From NCBI RefSeq assembly GCF_001894865.1, contig NZ_BCXA01000013.1, positions 100,266-164,265 of the forward strand: a DNA stretch of 64,000 nt, read 5' to 3'. The translations under genes were made by a program, and so were the position numbers. Source of the stretch: Rhodococcus maanshanensis NBRC 100610 (GTDB lineage: Bacteria; Actinomycetota; Actinomycetes; Mycobacteriales; Mycobacteriaceae). Below, piece by piece: positions 25,488 to 33,357 of the stretch (position 1 is its first letter; every line of letters starts with the position of its first letter). The notes beneath the pieces are model-generated. The model did no database searches and had not been told where the DNA came from. It saw only the letters and a list, made by a program, of their open reading frames with translations.

Positions 25488-26042
25488 TCAGATGTTCGGT
25501 CCCTCGGACCGCAGTTCGTCGACCCGGCCCATGGCTTCGCGCAGCTCGGCGAGCCACTGTTCGCTGTGCTCGCCCGCGAGCTTGACCGCCCAGGTCAGCG
25601 CATCGGCCCTGGATCGGGCCACCCCGGCGTCGACAAGGGTGTCGAGCACCCGCCGCTCGGGCTGGCGCAGCCGGGTCATCACCGGCACCGCCAGATGGGT
25701 GAACAGCACGTGCCGTTCGCCAACGGTGACCCCCCACGCGACCTTGCGCCCGTAGCGGGCCTCGGCCTCGTCGGCGATCCGCATCCGGTCAGCCCTCGTG
25801 GTCTCCCGGAACCGGGAGATCCGGCCGTCGACGGCGGCCTGGGAGGTCTCCTCCGGCGCGGGCAGCTCGCCGGTGACGACGATCTCCTCGCGGTCCACCA
25901 CCACCGTGGCCGGACCGGTGAACCAGTCCTCGGGTAGTCGTCCGGCGAACCACTCGCTCGCGTCGCTCGCGTCGGGGATGTCCGCCTGCTGCCACCCGCC
26001 GGGCCGCCCGAACCTGCGTCCGCCGTGTCCTGTGTATCCCAT
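25488..26042 (-). CDS. Hypothetical actinobacterial protein
   Basis: A 184-residue protein I cannot name. It begins MGYTGHGGRRFGRPGGW, has a beta-rich middle (ATVVVDREEIVVTGELP), and ends in a helical segment (ERRVLDTLVDAGVARSRADA) that looks like a ribbon-helix-helix or other DNA-binding dimerisation unit. Start ATG 26042 has GAGGTGAG upstream. The promoter side contains two close TAATCA repeats. No membrane segment. A regulatory role is a guess. Confidence 0.65.
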   Translation of the reverse strand: MGYTGHGGRRFGRPGGWQQADIPDASDASEWFAGRLPEDWFTGPATVVVDREEIVVTGELPAPEETSQAAVDGRISRFRETTRADRMRIADEAEARYGRKVAWGVTVGERHVLFTHLAVPVMTRLRQPERRVLDTLVDAGVARSRADALTWAVKLAGEHSEQWLAELREAMGRVDELRSEGPNI

Positions 26043-26179
26043 CGAACTCACCTCGAAGGTTGCGATGATTACTTGATTACAGTCATACGCCCCTTTCGAG
26101 AATTGCGCCACAGACAATGGACCCCGCGTCGGTATCGATGCGGGGTCATCGTCAGATCGGGACAGGGGCGAACGATCTC

Positions 26180-26491
26180 CTAGCCCTGCGACAGTCCCGG
26201 CTGGGTCTGGATCTTCCCGGGGCCACCGGCGGCACCGCCTGCCTTCGCGGGCATGTGCCATTCGCCGTCCGCGCCGCACACCAGACCGTGGCTGACGTCA
26301 CCTGGCTTCTTGTTGATCACCGTTTCATTGCCCTGGTCGTCGGTGTTCACGATCGGGCACGGCCCCGTCGGGCCGTTCGGGCCGATGGGGCTGCTGGGCT
26401 CGGCGTTGGCGACGGACGCCGCCCCGAAAGCGCCGAGGATCGGAAGGGTGGCGATGGCGACGGCGGCAAAGGTACGACGGGCGTTGAACAT
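26180..26491 (-). CDS. Small secreted protein of unknown function
   Basis: A 103-residue protein with a clear signal peptide (NARRTFAAVAIATLPILG, cleavage near VANA). The mature part is short, rich in Gly, Pro and Asn, with two Cys (GPCPIV and GLVCGADGEW) that could form a disulfide. No family recognised. It is divergent from the penicillin-binding lipoprotein gene, with a 200 bp gap between them. Confidence 0.65.
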   Translation of the reverse strand: MFNARRTFAAVAIATLPILGAFGAASVANAEPSSPIGPNGPTGPCPIVNTDDQGNETVINKKPGDVSHGLVCGADGEWHMPAKAGGAAGGPGKIQTQPGLSQG

Positions 26492-26691
26492 TCAGTATCT
26501 CCTGGGGTGGTGGTGAGGTGTCTCGGTGACGGGTACAACTCTGCCGAGCCCGGCCCCAGCTCAGAAGCAACCCAAGGGTGCGGCGCAGCCACCCGGGGAA
26601 TGGAGTCCCGCCACCCCAGGATCGGCACGTTCTCGAGGGCGTGAGGTGCCAGAACTGCGCGCCGACGCCGGAGCCGCCTAACCTCGAGGCC

Positions 26692-28572
26692 ATGCGGATG
26701 AAGCTGAGTGTGGCGGGGATCGCGGTGTCGGCGCTGGTGCTGGGCGGATGCACCATCGGGCAGTCGGAGTCGGAAACGGAGATCGCGGCCCAGCAGTTCG
26801 CCGACGCGCTCACCCAGCGGAACGCGCAGGCGGCTGCGGACCTCACCAGCGACCCTGCGGCCGCGAAGGCCGCGATCAGCCAGATGTTCGACGGCCTTGC
26901 CGCCAGGGATGCGACCTTCGTGGTCGCAAGCACCGACAGCGACGCGGGCACCTTCACCCTCGATGCGGACTGGACTCTCGGCGCCGAACCCGAACCCGAA
27001 CCCGAGGCGGAGTCCACCACGACGCCGACGGCCGGCACGACGAGCGCCACCCCGACCGCCGAGACCGACTCGGCACAGACCTGGAGCTACACCACGACCG
27101 GCGGCGGCAAGGCCGTCGCCGGCGGCGGCAAGATCCCGTGGGACCCGCAGTTGCTGGCGCCCGGGCTGACGGCGGACACCACGCTGCGCTACACCACCCT
27201 CGCCGGTGGCTCCCCACAGGTGCTCGACGCCGCAGGCCGCCCGCTGATGAGCGAGCAGACCGTCACCCTGGTCAATCTCGACCCCGCGACGATCGCCGAC
27301 CCGGCCGGCACCGCCGCCGCGGTCGCGCAGCTGGTCGGCCCGGTGGCGCCCACGGTCACCGCGGCCTCGCTGCAGGCGGATCTGGCCGGAGCCCAGGGCA
27401 AGACCGTCACCGCGATCACGCTGCGGGACGCGGACTTCCAGCCGATCGCCGATCGGCTCGCCGCGATCCCCGGCGTGCAGCTGGTGAAGCAGACCCGGTT
27501 GCTCACCGCGGACAAGGCCATGACCTCGCCGACCCTCGACGGACTCCGCGAGCTGTGGCAGCAGGGCCAGGATGCCTCCGCGGGATGGGCCGTACAGCTG
27601 GTGAGCGCCAACGGATCCGCCGAGCGACTTGCCGGTGCGGACGGCACGCCCCAGCCCGACATCGCCACCACCCTCGACCCCGCGATCCAGGGCGCCGCCC
27701 AGGCCGCCATCGCCGACCTCCCACAGCAGGCCGCGATCGTGGCACTACGGCCGTCCACCGGCGCGGTGCTCGCGGTGGCGCAGAACCCGGCCGCCACCGC
27801 GCAGGGGCCGATCGCGCTGACCGGTCTGTACCCGCCGGGGTCCACCTTCAAGACGGTCACCACTTCCGCAGCGCTGCAATCGGGTTCGGTCACCCCCGAC
27901 ACCGTGCTGCCGTGCCCGGGCAGCGCGAACATCGAGGGGCGCACCATCCCGAACGACGACAACTTCGACCTCGGTTCGGTGCCGCTGCACACCGCGTTCG
28001 CCCGTTCCTGCAACACCACCATGGGTGCGCTCGCGGTCGCGTTGCCGCCGACAGCACTGCCCCACGCCGCCCTGCAGTTCGGTCTCGGAGTGGACTACGT
28101 GACCCCCGGGCTGACCACGGTCACCGGCAGCGTGCCGCCCGCGGACACCCCGGCGCAGCGCGTCGAATCCGCGATCGGACAGGGGCAGGTGACCGCGACG
28201 CCGTTCGGGATGGCGCTCGTGGCGGCTTCCATCGCCAAGGGCTCCACGCCCGCGCCGACGCTGGTCGCGGGGATGCCGGGCGTCGCGAACACGACACCGG
28301 CCCCGGCGCCCCCGCAGGTCACCGAGCAGCTGCGGACCATGATGCGCGAGACCGTCACGGCGGGTACCGCCACCCAGCTCGCGGACATCGCCGACCTGCG
28401 CGGCAAGACCGGCACCGCCGAGGTCGGCGATGCTGCCGCGCACGGTTGGTTCGTCGGCATCGACGGAGACGTGGCCTTCGCGGTGTTCGTTGCGGGGGCG
28501 GACAGCTCGGCCCCAGCGGTGGACGCGGCCGGACGGTTCCTACGACCGATCCAGGCCCAGATCCCGCGGTGA
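26692..28572 (+). CDS. Penicillin-binding lipoprotein (class B, NTF2-like N-terminus)
   Basis: A 626-residue transpeptidase anchored as a lipoprotein: the lipobox VLGGC is near residue 20. An NTF2-like (MecA_N type) domain follows, then an acidic Pro/Thr linker (residues about 100-125) and the catalytic domain. Active-site motifs are PPGSTFK with Ser384, SCN with Ser439, and KTGT with Lys572, all intact. It resembles the mycobacterial lipoprotein PBP (PbpLipo, Rv2864c, from memory) and would cross-link peptidoglycan. A second ATG two codons on (26698) is possible. A GCCCCTG/CAGGGGC hairpin follows. Confidence 0.88.
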   Translation: MRMKLSVAGIAVSALVLGGCTIGQSESETEIAAQQFADALTQRNAQAAADLTSDPAAAKAAISQMFDGLAARDATFVVASTDSDAGTFTLDADWTLGAEPEPEPEAESTTTPTAGTTSATPTAETDSAQTWSYTTTGGGKAVAGGGKIPWDPQLLAPGLTADTTLRYTTLAGGSPQVLDAAGRPLMSEQTVTLVNLDPATIADPAGTAAAVAQLVGPVAPTVTAASLQADLAGAQGKTVTAITLRDADFQPIADRLAAIPGVQLVKQTRLLTADKAMTSPTLDGLRELWQQGQDASAGWAVQLVSANGSAERLAGADGTPQPDIATTLDPAIQGAAQAAIADLPQQAAIVALRPSTGAVLAVAQNPAATAQGPIALTGLYPPGSTFKTVTTSAALQSGSVTPDTVLPCPGSANIEGRTIPNDDNFDLGSVPLHTAFARSCNTTMGALAVALPPTALPHAALQFGLGVDYVTPGLTTVTGSVPPADTPAQRVESAIGQGQVTATPFGMALVAASIAKGSTPAPTLVAGMPGVANTTPAPAPPQVTEQLRTMMRETVTAGTATQLADIADLRGKTGTAEVGDAAAHGWFVGIDGDVAFAVFVAGADSSAPAVDAAGRFLRPIQAQIPR

Positions 28573-28623
28573 TGGCGATACGGCCGACGGGCGTGTTCGG
28601 TTTGCCGTTCTACGGCTGAATCA

Positions 28624-28647
28624 GCCCCTGGACCGCACGACAGGGGC
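28624..28647. terminator. Short GC hairpin between convergent genes
   Basis: GCCCCTG and CAGGGGC pair across 10 bp between the stops of the penicillin-binding lipoprotein and the small secreted peptide gene. No strong T-run, so terminator activity is uncertain. Confidence 0.4.
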
Positions 28648-28662
28648 GTCTCGCGGCGCGGT

Positions 28663-28839
28663 TCAGATGCACCAGACGAGTGCGGCGGACCCGAGCGGGA
28701 CACTGAAGCACAGGGCAACCGAGCCAAGGGCCGGCGTAGCGGCGACGGTGTCGCTCGCGGAGGCGGCGGGGGCCGCGAAGACTCCGACGGTCAGGGCGAT
28801 GGCGGTCGCGGCGAGGGTTTTCGTGATCTTGGTGGACAT
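28663..28839 (-). CDS. 58-residue secreted peptide precursor with two Cys
   Basis: Starting at ATG 28839, the product begins STKITKTLAATAIALTVGVF and has an APAASA cleavage region, leaving about 30 mature residues. The mature part ends in a hydrophobic stretch with Cys residues about 13 apart (CFSVP and VWC) and a terminal Ile. No family recognised. It might be a small exported structural or signalling peptide. A longer frame to 28902 lacks a signal-like start. Confidence 0.55.
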   Translation of the reverse strand: MSTKITKTLAATAIALTVGVFAAPAASASDTVAATPALGSVALCFSVPLGSAALVWCI

Positions 28840-28951
28840 TGTGCTCACACCTTTGAGTGGGACGAACCTTCGGTCGAGCCACCCCTCATGGCTCTCAACC
28901 ATCGTCCGCCCGAGGCGTCACCGCGCACAAGGGTCCGGCCGCCTGCCGCTG

Positions 28952-30427
28952 TCAGTGGACTCCGCGCATCATCCGGCTGATCCACGGCGAGAGCAGGATC
29001 ATCACGACGCCGACCGAGATCGAGGCCGCGCCGACCCAGGTGAAGTACGGGGCCTCGTCGTTCTCGTTGTAGTACCTCGCCAGGGTGCCTGCCATCGACG
29101 ACCCCAGTGCCACCGACAGGAAGAAGAGCGCGACCATCTGGGTGTGGAATGCCTTGGGCGCCAACTTGGTCGACAGCGAGAGCCCGACGGGGGAGAGGAA
29201 CAACTCCGCGAAGGTGAACAGCAGCAGGATGAACATCAGGCCCAACAGGGGGGTGCTGTTCGGCCCGCCGCCCGCGAACGGCAGGAACGCGAGGAAGGCC
29301 AGGCCCATGATGATGGTGCCCGCCGCGAACTTGAGCGGCGAGGACGGCTGGCGGGGGCCGAGCTTCGTCCAGATCGCCGCGAACACTCCCGCGAAGATGA
29401 TGATGAAGACCGGGTTGATGGACTGCACCCAGGAGGCCGGGAAGTCCCAGCCGAACAGGTTGCGGTCCAGTCGCTTGTCGGAGTAGATCGCGACGACGGT
29501 GAACTGTTGCTGGAACAGTGACCAGAACGCGGCGCTGGCCAGGAACATCGGGATGAAGGCGATGACGCGGCTGCGCTCGGTGCTGGTGATCTTCTTGCTG
29601 GTCAGGATCACCAGGAAGTAGGTGATCGACGCGACGATCGTCAGGCCGACGACCACATCGGAGAGGTTGTCGGTGGTGATGGCCCCGATCAGGCAGAGCG
29701 CGAGGATCGCGAGGATCGCGACGGCGCCGATGGCCGCGTACCGCAGCCGCTGCGCGTGCGGCATCGGGTTCAGCGGCCGCTCCCCGATCCCGGCGAGCCG
29801 CTTGCGGCCGAGCGTGTACTGGATCAGGCCCAGTGCCATGCCGATCGCGGCGAGCGCGAATCCGACATGGAATCCCCACTCCTTCTGCGCCCATCCGGTC
29901 AGCAGCGGGCCGACCAGTGCGCCCAGGTTGATGCCCATGTAGAAGATCGAGAACCCGGCGTCGCGGCGGTCGTCGTTCTCGGCGTACAGGTCGCCGACAA
30001 GGGAGGTGGCGTTGGCCTTGAGTCCGCCGCTGCCGACGGCGATCGCGATGAGGCCGACCCCGACGCCCGCCAGGCCCGGGATCACGGCAAGGGCGATGTG
30101 GCCGCACATGACCAGGACCGCGCTGTAGAAGAGGGTGCGCTCGGATCCCAGGATGCGGTCGGCGATCCAGCCACCGAGGATCGTGGAGAGGTAAACGGTG
30201 CCGCCGTACGCGCCGACGATGCTGGTCGCGGCGGCCTGGGAGATGCCGAGCCCGCCGTCGGCCACCGAGTAGTACAGGTAGTAGATGAGGATGCCCTGCA
30301 TCCCGTAGAACGAGAACCGCTCCCACATCTCGACGCCGAACAGGTTCGCAAGCGCCAATGGCTGGCCGAAGAAGCCGTGGTCGGCCTTGGGATCACGGGG
30401 CGGCGAAGTGAGTTCGCTCATCGCCAA
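28952..30427 (-). CDS. POT-family proton-coupled peptide transporter
   Basis: A 491-residue polytopic MFS protein of the POT/PTR2 family importing di- and tripeptides with protons. The ExxERF proton-coupling motif appears as EMWERFSFYG near residue 33, the PTR2-type GGWIADR loop and the IFYMGINLGAL signature follow, and the C-terminal bundle has TFAELFLSPVG with the conserved Glu. About 14 hydrophobic segments. Start ATG 30427, with ATG 30421 two codons later. Confidence 0.9.
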   Translation of the reverse strand: MAMSELTSPPRDPKADHGFFGQPLALANLFGVEMWERFSFYGMQGILIYYLYYSVADGGLGISQAAATSIVGAYGGTVYLSTILGGWIADRILGSERTLFYSAVLVMCGHIALAVIPGLAGVGVGLIAIAVGSGGLKANATSLVGDLYAENDDRRDAGFSIFYMGINLGALVGPLLTGWAQKEWGFHVGFALAAIGMALGLIQYTLGRKRLAGIGERPLNPMPHAQRLRYAAIGAVAILAILALCLIGAITTDNLSDVVVGLTIVASITYFLVILTSKKITSTERSRVIAFIPMFLASAAFWSLFQQQFTVVAIYSDKRLDRNLFGWDFPASWVQSINPVFIIIFAGVFAAIWTKLGPRQPSSPLKFAAGTIIMGLAFLAFLPFAGGGPNSTPLLGLMFILLLFTFAELFLSPVGLSLSTKLAPKAFHTQMVALFFLSVALGSSMAGTLARYYNENDEAPYFTWVGAASISVGVVMILLSPWISRMMRGVH

Positions 30428-30474
30428 ACTTTCTCATGAGTGGGTGGTGCGGGGCGGGCCTCGAAGCCAAGTTG

Positions 30475-30861
30475 TTAGGCGACGGTCGAGCGCTTCCTGA
30501 CCGCGGCATAGATCGCGCGCCAGCCCAGCAGGAACGCCGCAAGCACGCTGGTCGCGACGATGATGAAGCTGAACGCGGTGCCCTGACCGCTGATGACCCG
30601 CAGGACCATCCCGACCACCACCGTGCTCAGCCAGATGATCACCCCGGCCGGTACCACCGAAGCGGGAAGCGACTTGTTGCGGTACAGCGCCTCGTTGGCC
30701 AGCCAGCCTGCCGCCAGTCCGCCGAGGAACGGCCATGCCGTGGTCGCCAGCCCGGCGAGGGCGTTCGCCTCGTCATGGCTCCGTCGGCCGATCGCGCAGA
30801 ACACGACCACCAGGACGATGTCGACGGCCAGGACGGCCAGGACGGGCGGGCGCTTGTTCAC
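30475..30861 (-). CDS. DUF3054 membrane protein
   Basis: A 128-residue protein with four hydrophobic helices, resembling DUF3054 (RRSHDE after helix 1, WPFLGGLAAGW in helix 2). Function unknown. A TACCCT -10 hexamer (30868-30873) ends 6 nt before GTG 30861, giving a probable leaderless mRNA. It is divergent from the KstD-like gene. Confidence 0.75.
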   Translation of the reverse strand: MNKRPPVLAVLAVDIVLVVVFCAIGRRSHDEANALAGLATTAWPFLGGLAAGWLANEALYRNKSLPASVVPAGVIIWLSTVVVGMVLRVISGQGTAFSFIIVATSVLAAFLLGWRAIYAAVRKRSTVA

Positions 30862-30954
30862 GGATTCAGGGTAGGCCGCGGATCTCCAGGCGCCGAACCG
30901 GGAGGTTCCCTCTGACTGGGACAACGATGTGATGCAGGTCTCGCGGCCGCCTAC

Positions 30955-30969
30955 CTTGGGCATACCAAG
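30955..30969. promoter_or_regulatory. Inverted repeat before the KstD-like gene
   Basis: CTTGG-GCATA-CCAAG lies 62 bp before the flavoprotein start and could be an operator. Arms are only 5 bp. It does not match the KstR or KstR2 consensus. Confidence 0.3.
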
Positions 30970-31030
30970 ACGGTCCGGTCGAGCCGACGAATGCCGCCCT
31001 GGCGGGCGGCGGTGTGTGAGAGGTGCAGAG

Positions 31031-32575
31031 ATGGTGCAGTGGAACGAGACGTGTGACGTGCTGGTGGTCGGGTCGGGTGGCGGCGGCGTCACCGGCGCCT
31101 ACACCGCGGCCCGCGAGGGCCTGGACGTGATCCTGGTGGAGGCCACGGACAAGTTCGGCGGCACCACGGCGTACTCCGGCGGCGGCGGGGTGTGGTTCCC
31201 GTGCAACCCGGTGCTCAAGCGCGCGGGCACCGACGACACCATCGAGGACGCGCTCGAGTACTACCATGCCGTCGTCGGCGATCGCACCCCTCGTGACCTG
31301 CAGGAGGCGTACGTCCGCGGCGGCGCCCCGCTGATCGAGTACCTGGAGCAGGACGAGAACCTCAAGTTCGAGATGCTGCCCTGGCCGGACTACTTCGGCA
31401 AGGCCCCCAAGGCGCGCCTGGACGGTCAGCGGCACATCATGCCGTCGGTGCTGCCGGTGGCCGAGGCCCCCGAGCTGCGCGAGGTCGTGCGCGGCCCGCT
31501 GGACGTCGACCGGCTCGGAGCGCCCGCGCCCGACGACTACTTCATCGGCGGACGGGCGCTGATCGCACGCTTCCTCAAGGCGATCGAGAAGTACCCGAAC
31601 GCCACCCTGAACCTGAACACCGCGCTGGTCGAGCTGGTGGTCGAGGACGGCGCAGTCGTGGGTGCCGTCGTCGAGCGGGATGGCGAGCGGATCGCGATCG
31701 GTGCCCGCAAGGGCATCGTCCTCGCGGCAGGCGGTTTCGAGGGCAACGACGAGCTGCGGCAGAAGTTCGGGGTGCCGGGCGAGGCCCGCGACACCATGGG
31801 CCCGTGGGCGAACCTCGGCAAGGCGCACGAGGCGGGCATCGCGGCCGGTGCCGACACCGACCTGATGGGCGAGGCCTGGTGGTCGCCGGGTATGACCCAC
31901 CCGGACGGCCGCTCCGCGTTCGCGCTGTGGTTCACCGGCGGCATCTTCGTCAACCAGGACGGCAAGCGGTTCGTCAACGAGTCCGCGCCGTACGACCGGA
32001 TGGGCCGCGACATCATCGCCCAGATGGAGGACGGCACCGCCACGCTGCCGTACTGGATGGTCTACGACAACAAGGAGGGCGAGGTGCCGCCGGTCAAGGC
32101 CACCAACGTCTCCATGGTCGAGGCCGAGAAGTACCAGGCCGCCGGCCTGTGGCACACCGCGGACACCCTCGAGGAGCTCGCCGAGAAGATCGGTGTGCCT
32201 GTCGGGAACCTCATCGAGACCGTCGCGCGGTTCAACGGGTTCGTCGCCGACGGCGTCGACCCGGACTTCGGCCGCGGCGACGAGGCCTACGACCGGGCGT
32301 TCTCGGGCGGTGAGCCGCCGCTGGTCACCATCGATCAGGGGCCGTTCCACGCGGCCGCGTTCGGCATCTCCGACCTCGGCACCAAGGGCGGGCTGCGCAC
32401 CGACACCGCGGCGCGGGTGCTCGACCAGTCGGGCAACCCGATCCGGGGCCTGTACGCCGCGGGCAACACGATGGCCGCGCCGAGCGGCACCGTGTACCCC
32501 GGCGGCGGTAACCCGATCGGTACCAGCATGCTGTTCAGCCATCTCGCGGTGCTGGACATGGCGGCGGGCAGCTAG
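31031..32575 (+). CDS. 3-ketosteroid-delta1-dehydrogenase-like flavoprotein
   Basis: A 514-residue FAD-dependent dehydrogenase of the KstD/fumarate-reductase superfamily. The FAD motif VVGSGGGGVTG is at the N-terminus, FGGTTAYSGGGGVWFP follows, and the C-terminus has YAAGNTMAAPSGTVYPGGGN. The Tyr-Pro-Gly-Gly-Gly there corresponds to the catalytic Tyr and Gly of KstD1. It would desaturate ring A of 3-ketosteroids or a similar substrate. ATG 31031 follows GAGAGGTGCAGAG. A strong bidirectional terminator separates it from the YceI gene. Confidence 0.82.
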   Translation: MVQWNETCDVLVVGSGGGGVTGAYTAAREGLDVILVEATDKFGGTTAYSGGGGVWFPCNPVLKRAGTDDTIEDALEYYHAVVGDRTPRDLQEAYVRGGAPLIEYLEQDENLKFEMLPWPDYFGKAPKARLDGQRHIMPSVLPVAEAPELREVVRGPLDVDRLGAPAPDDYFIGGRALIARFLKAIEKYPNATLNLNTALVELVVEDGAVVGAVVERDGERIAIGARKGIVLAAGGFEGNDELRQKFGVPGEARDTMGPWANLGKAHEAGIAAGADTDLMGEAWWSPGMTHPDGRSAFALWFTGGIFVNQDGKRFVNESAPYDRMGRDIIAQMEDGTATLPYWMVYDNKEGEVPPVKATNVSMVEAEKYQAAGLWHTADTLEELAEKIGVPVGNLIETVARFNGFVADGVDPDFGRGDEAYDRAFSGGEPPLVTIDQGPFHAAAFGISDLGTKGGLRTDTAARVLDQSGNPIRGLYAAGNTMAAPSGTVYPGGGNPIGTSMLFSHLAVLDMAAGS

Positions 32576-32584
32576 AAACGCGAG

Positions 32585-32630
32585 AACGCCCCCGTCGCGA
32601 CCCCAGGAGTTGGGTCGCGACGGGGGCGTT
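32585..32630. terminator. Bidirectional terminator between KstD-like and YceI genes
   Basis: Perfect 19-bp arms AACGCCCCCGTCGCGACCC and its complement with an 8-bp loop, between convergent stops; GTTG follows on the plus side and TTCTCG on the other. Confidence 0.85.
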
Positions 32631-32645
32631 GTTGCGTGTGGGGGA

Positions 32646-33197
32646 TCAGGCCTGCAGGCCGGCCTCGATCTCCAGGGTGATGGTGATCTTGTCGCCCACC
32701 ACGGCGCCGCCGCCCTCGAGCGGCATGTCGATGCTGATGCCGAAGTCCTTGCGGTTGATGACGGTGCTGGCCTCGAAGCCGGCGACCGGTCCGTGGCCCA
32801 TGCCCGGGTTCACACCGTTGAACTCGAGCTTGAGCTCGACCGGGCGGGTCACACCGTGCAGGGTGAAGTCGCCGTCGACCACGAAGTCCTCGCCCTTGGC
32901 GCGCACGCCGGTGGAGGTGAAGGTGGCGGTCGGGAACTGCTCGGCGTCGAAGAAGTCCGCCGTCTTGAGGTGGCCGTCGCGCTGCTCGTTGTCGGTGGTG
33001 ATGGACGAGACCTGGATCTGCGCGTCGACGGACGGGGTGCCGTCCTCGGCGACGGTGATGGCGCCCGAGAACTCCTGGAAGCGTCCGCGGACCTTGCTGA
33101 CCATCAGGTGCCGGACGGAGAAGCCGACGGTGGAGTGGCTGGGGTCGATGGCCCAGGTGCCGGTGGCCAGGGTGGGGAGGGCGATGGCGGTGGTCAT
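32646..33197 (-). CDS. YceI-family lipid-binding protein
   Basis: A 183-residue YceI-like lipocalin-type protein binding polyisoprenoids or related lipids. Typical motifs: WAIDPSHSTVGFSVRHLMVSKVRG at the start, FFDAEQFPTATFTS in the middle and DFTLHGVTRPVELK further on. No signal peptide, so a cytoplasmic form. ATG 33197 follows GAGGAG. A TTGAAATTTGAAC stretch upstream may bind a MarR-type regulator. Confidence 0.88.
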   Translation of the reverse strand: MTTAIALPTLATGTWAIDPSHSTVGFSVRHLMVSKVRGRFQEFSGAITVAEDGTPSVDAQIQVSSITTDNEQRDGHLKTADFFDAEQFPTATFTSTGVRAKGEDFVVDGDFTLHGVTRPVELKLEFNGVNPGMGHGPVAGFEASTVINRKDFGISIDMPLEGGGAVVGDKITITLEIEAGLQA

Positions 33198-33298
33198 GTG
33201 GACTCCTCGTAAGTAGTTCAAATTTCAAGCATGTGCACCGTCCAACGGTGTCGAGGACGCGGATATTTCCCGGGCCCATGTGACCTGCGACACACAGA

Positions 33299-33327
33299 AC
33301 CGCCGGCCGAGGGAATCGGCCGGCGGT
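33299..33327 (-). terminator. leuA terminator hairpin
   Basis: ACCGCCGGCCGA and TCGGCCGGCGGT form a perfect 12-bp stem with a 5-nt loop, 31 bp past the leuA stop. Confidence 0.75.
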
Positions 33328-33357
33328 CCTCCTGGGATCACCCGATGAGCGCCAGGG

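Noticed and set aside
26501..26620. Long-range inverted repeat CCTGGGGTGGTGG / CCGCCACCCCAGG
   Set aside because: Arms are 94 bp apart with one mismatch, lie between divergent genes, and no second copy was found; chance is plausible in GC-rich DNA.
30955..30969. KstR2-like site before the KstD-like gene
   Set aside because: CTTGG-GCATA-CCAAG does not match the AAGCAAG-type KstR2 or the AACNNGTT KstR motif; kept only as a weak unnamed palindrome.
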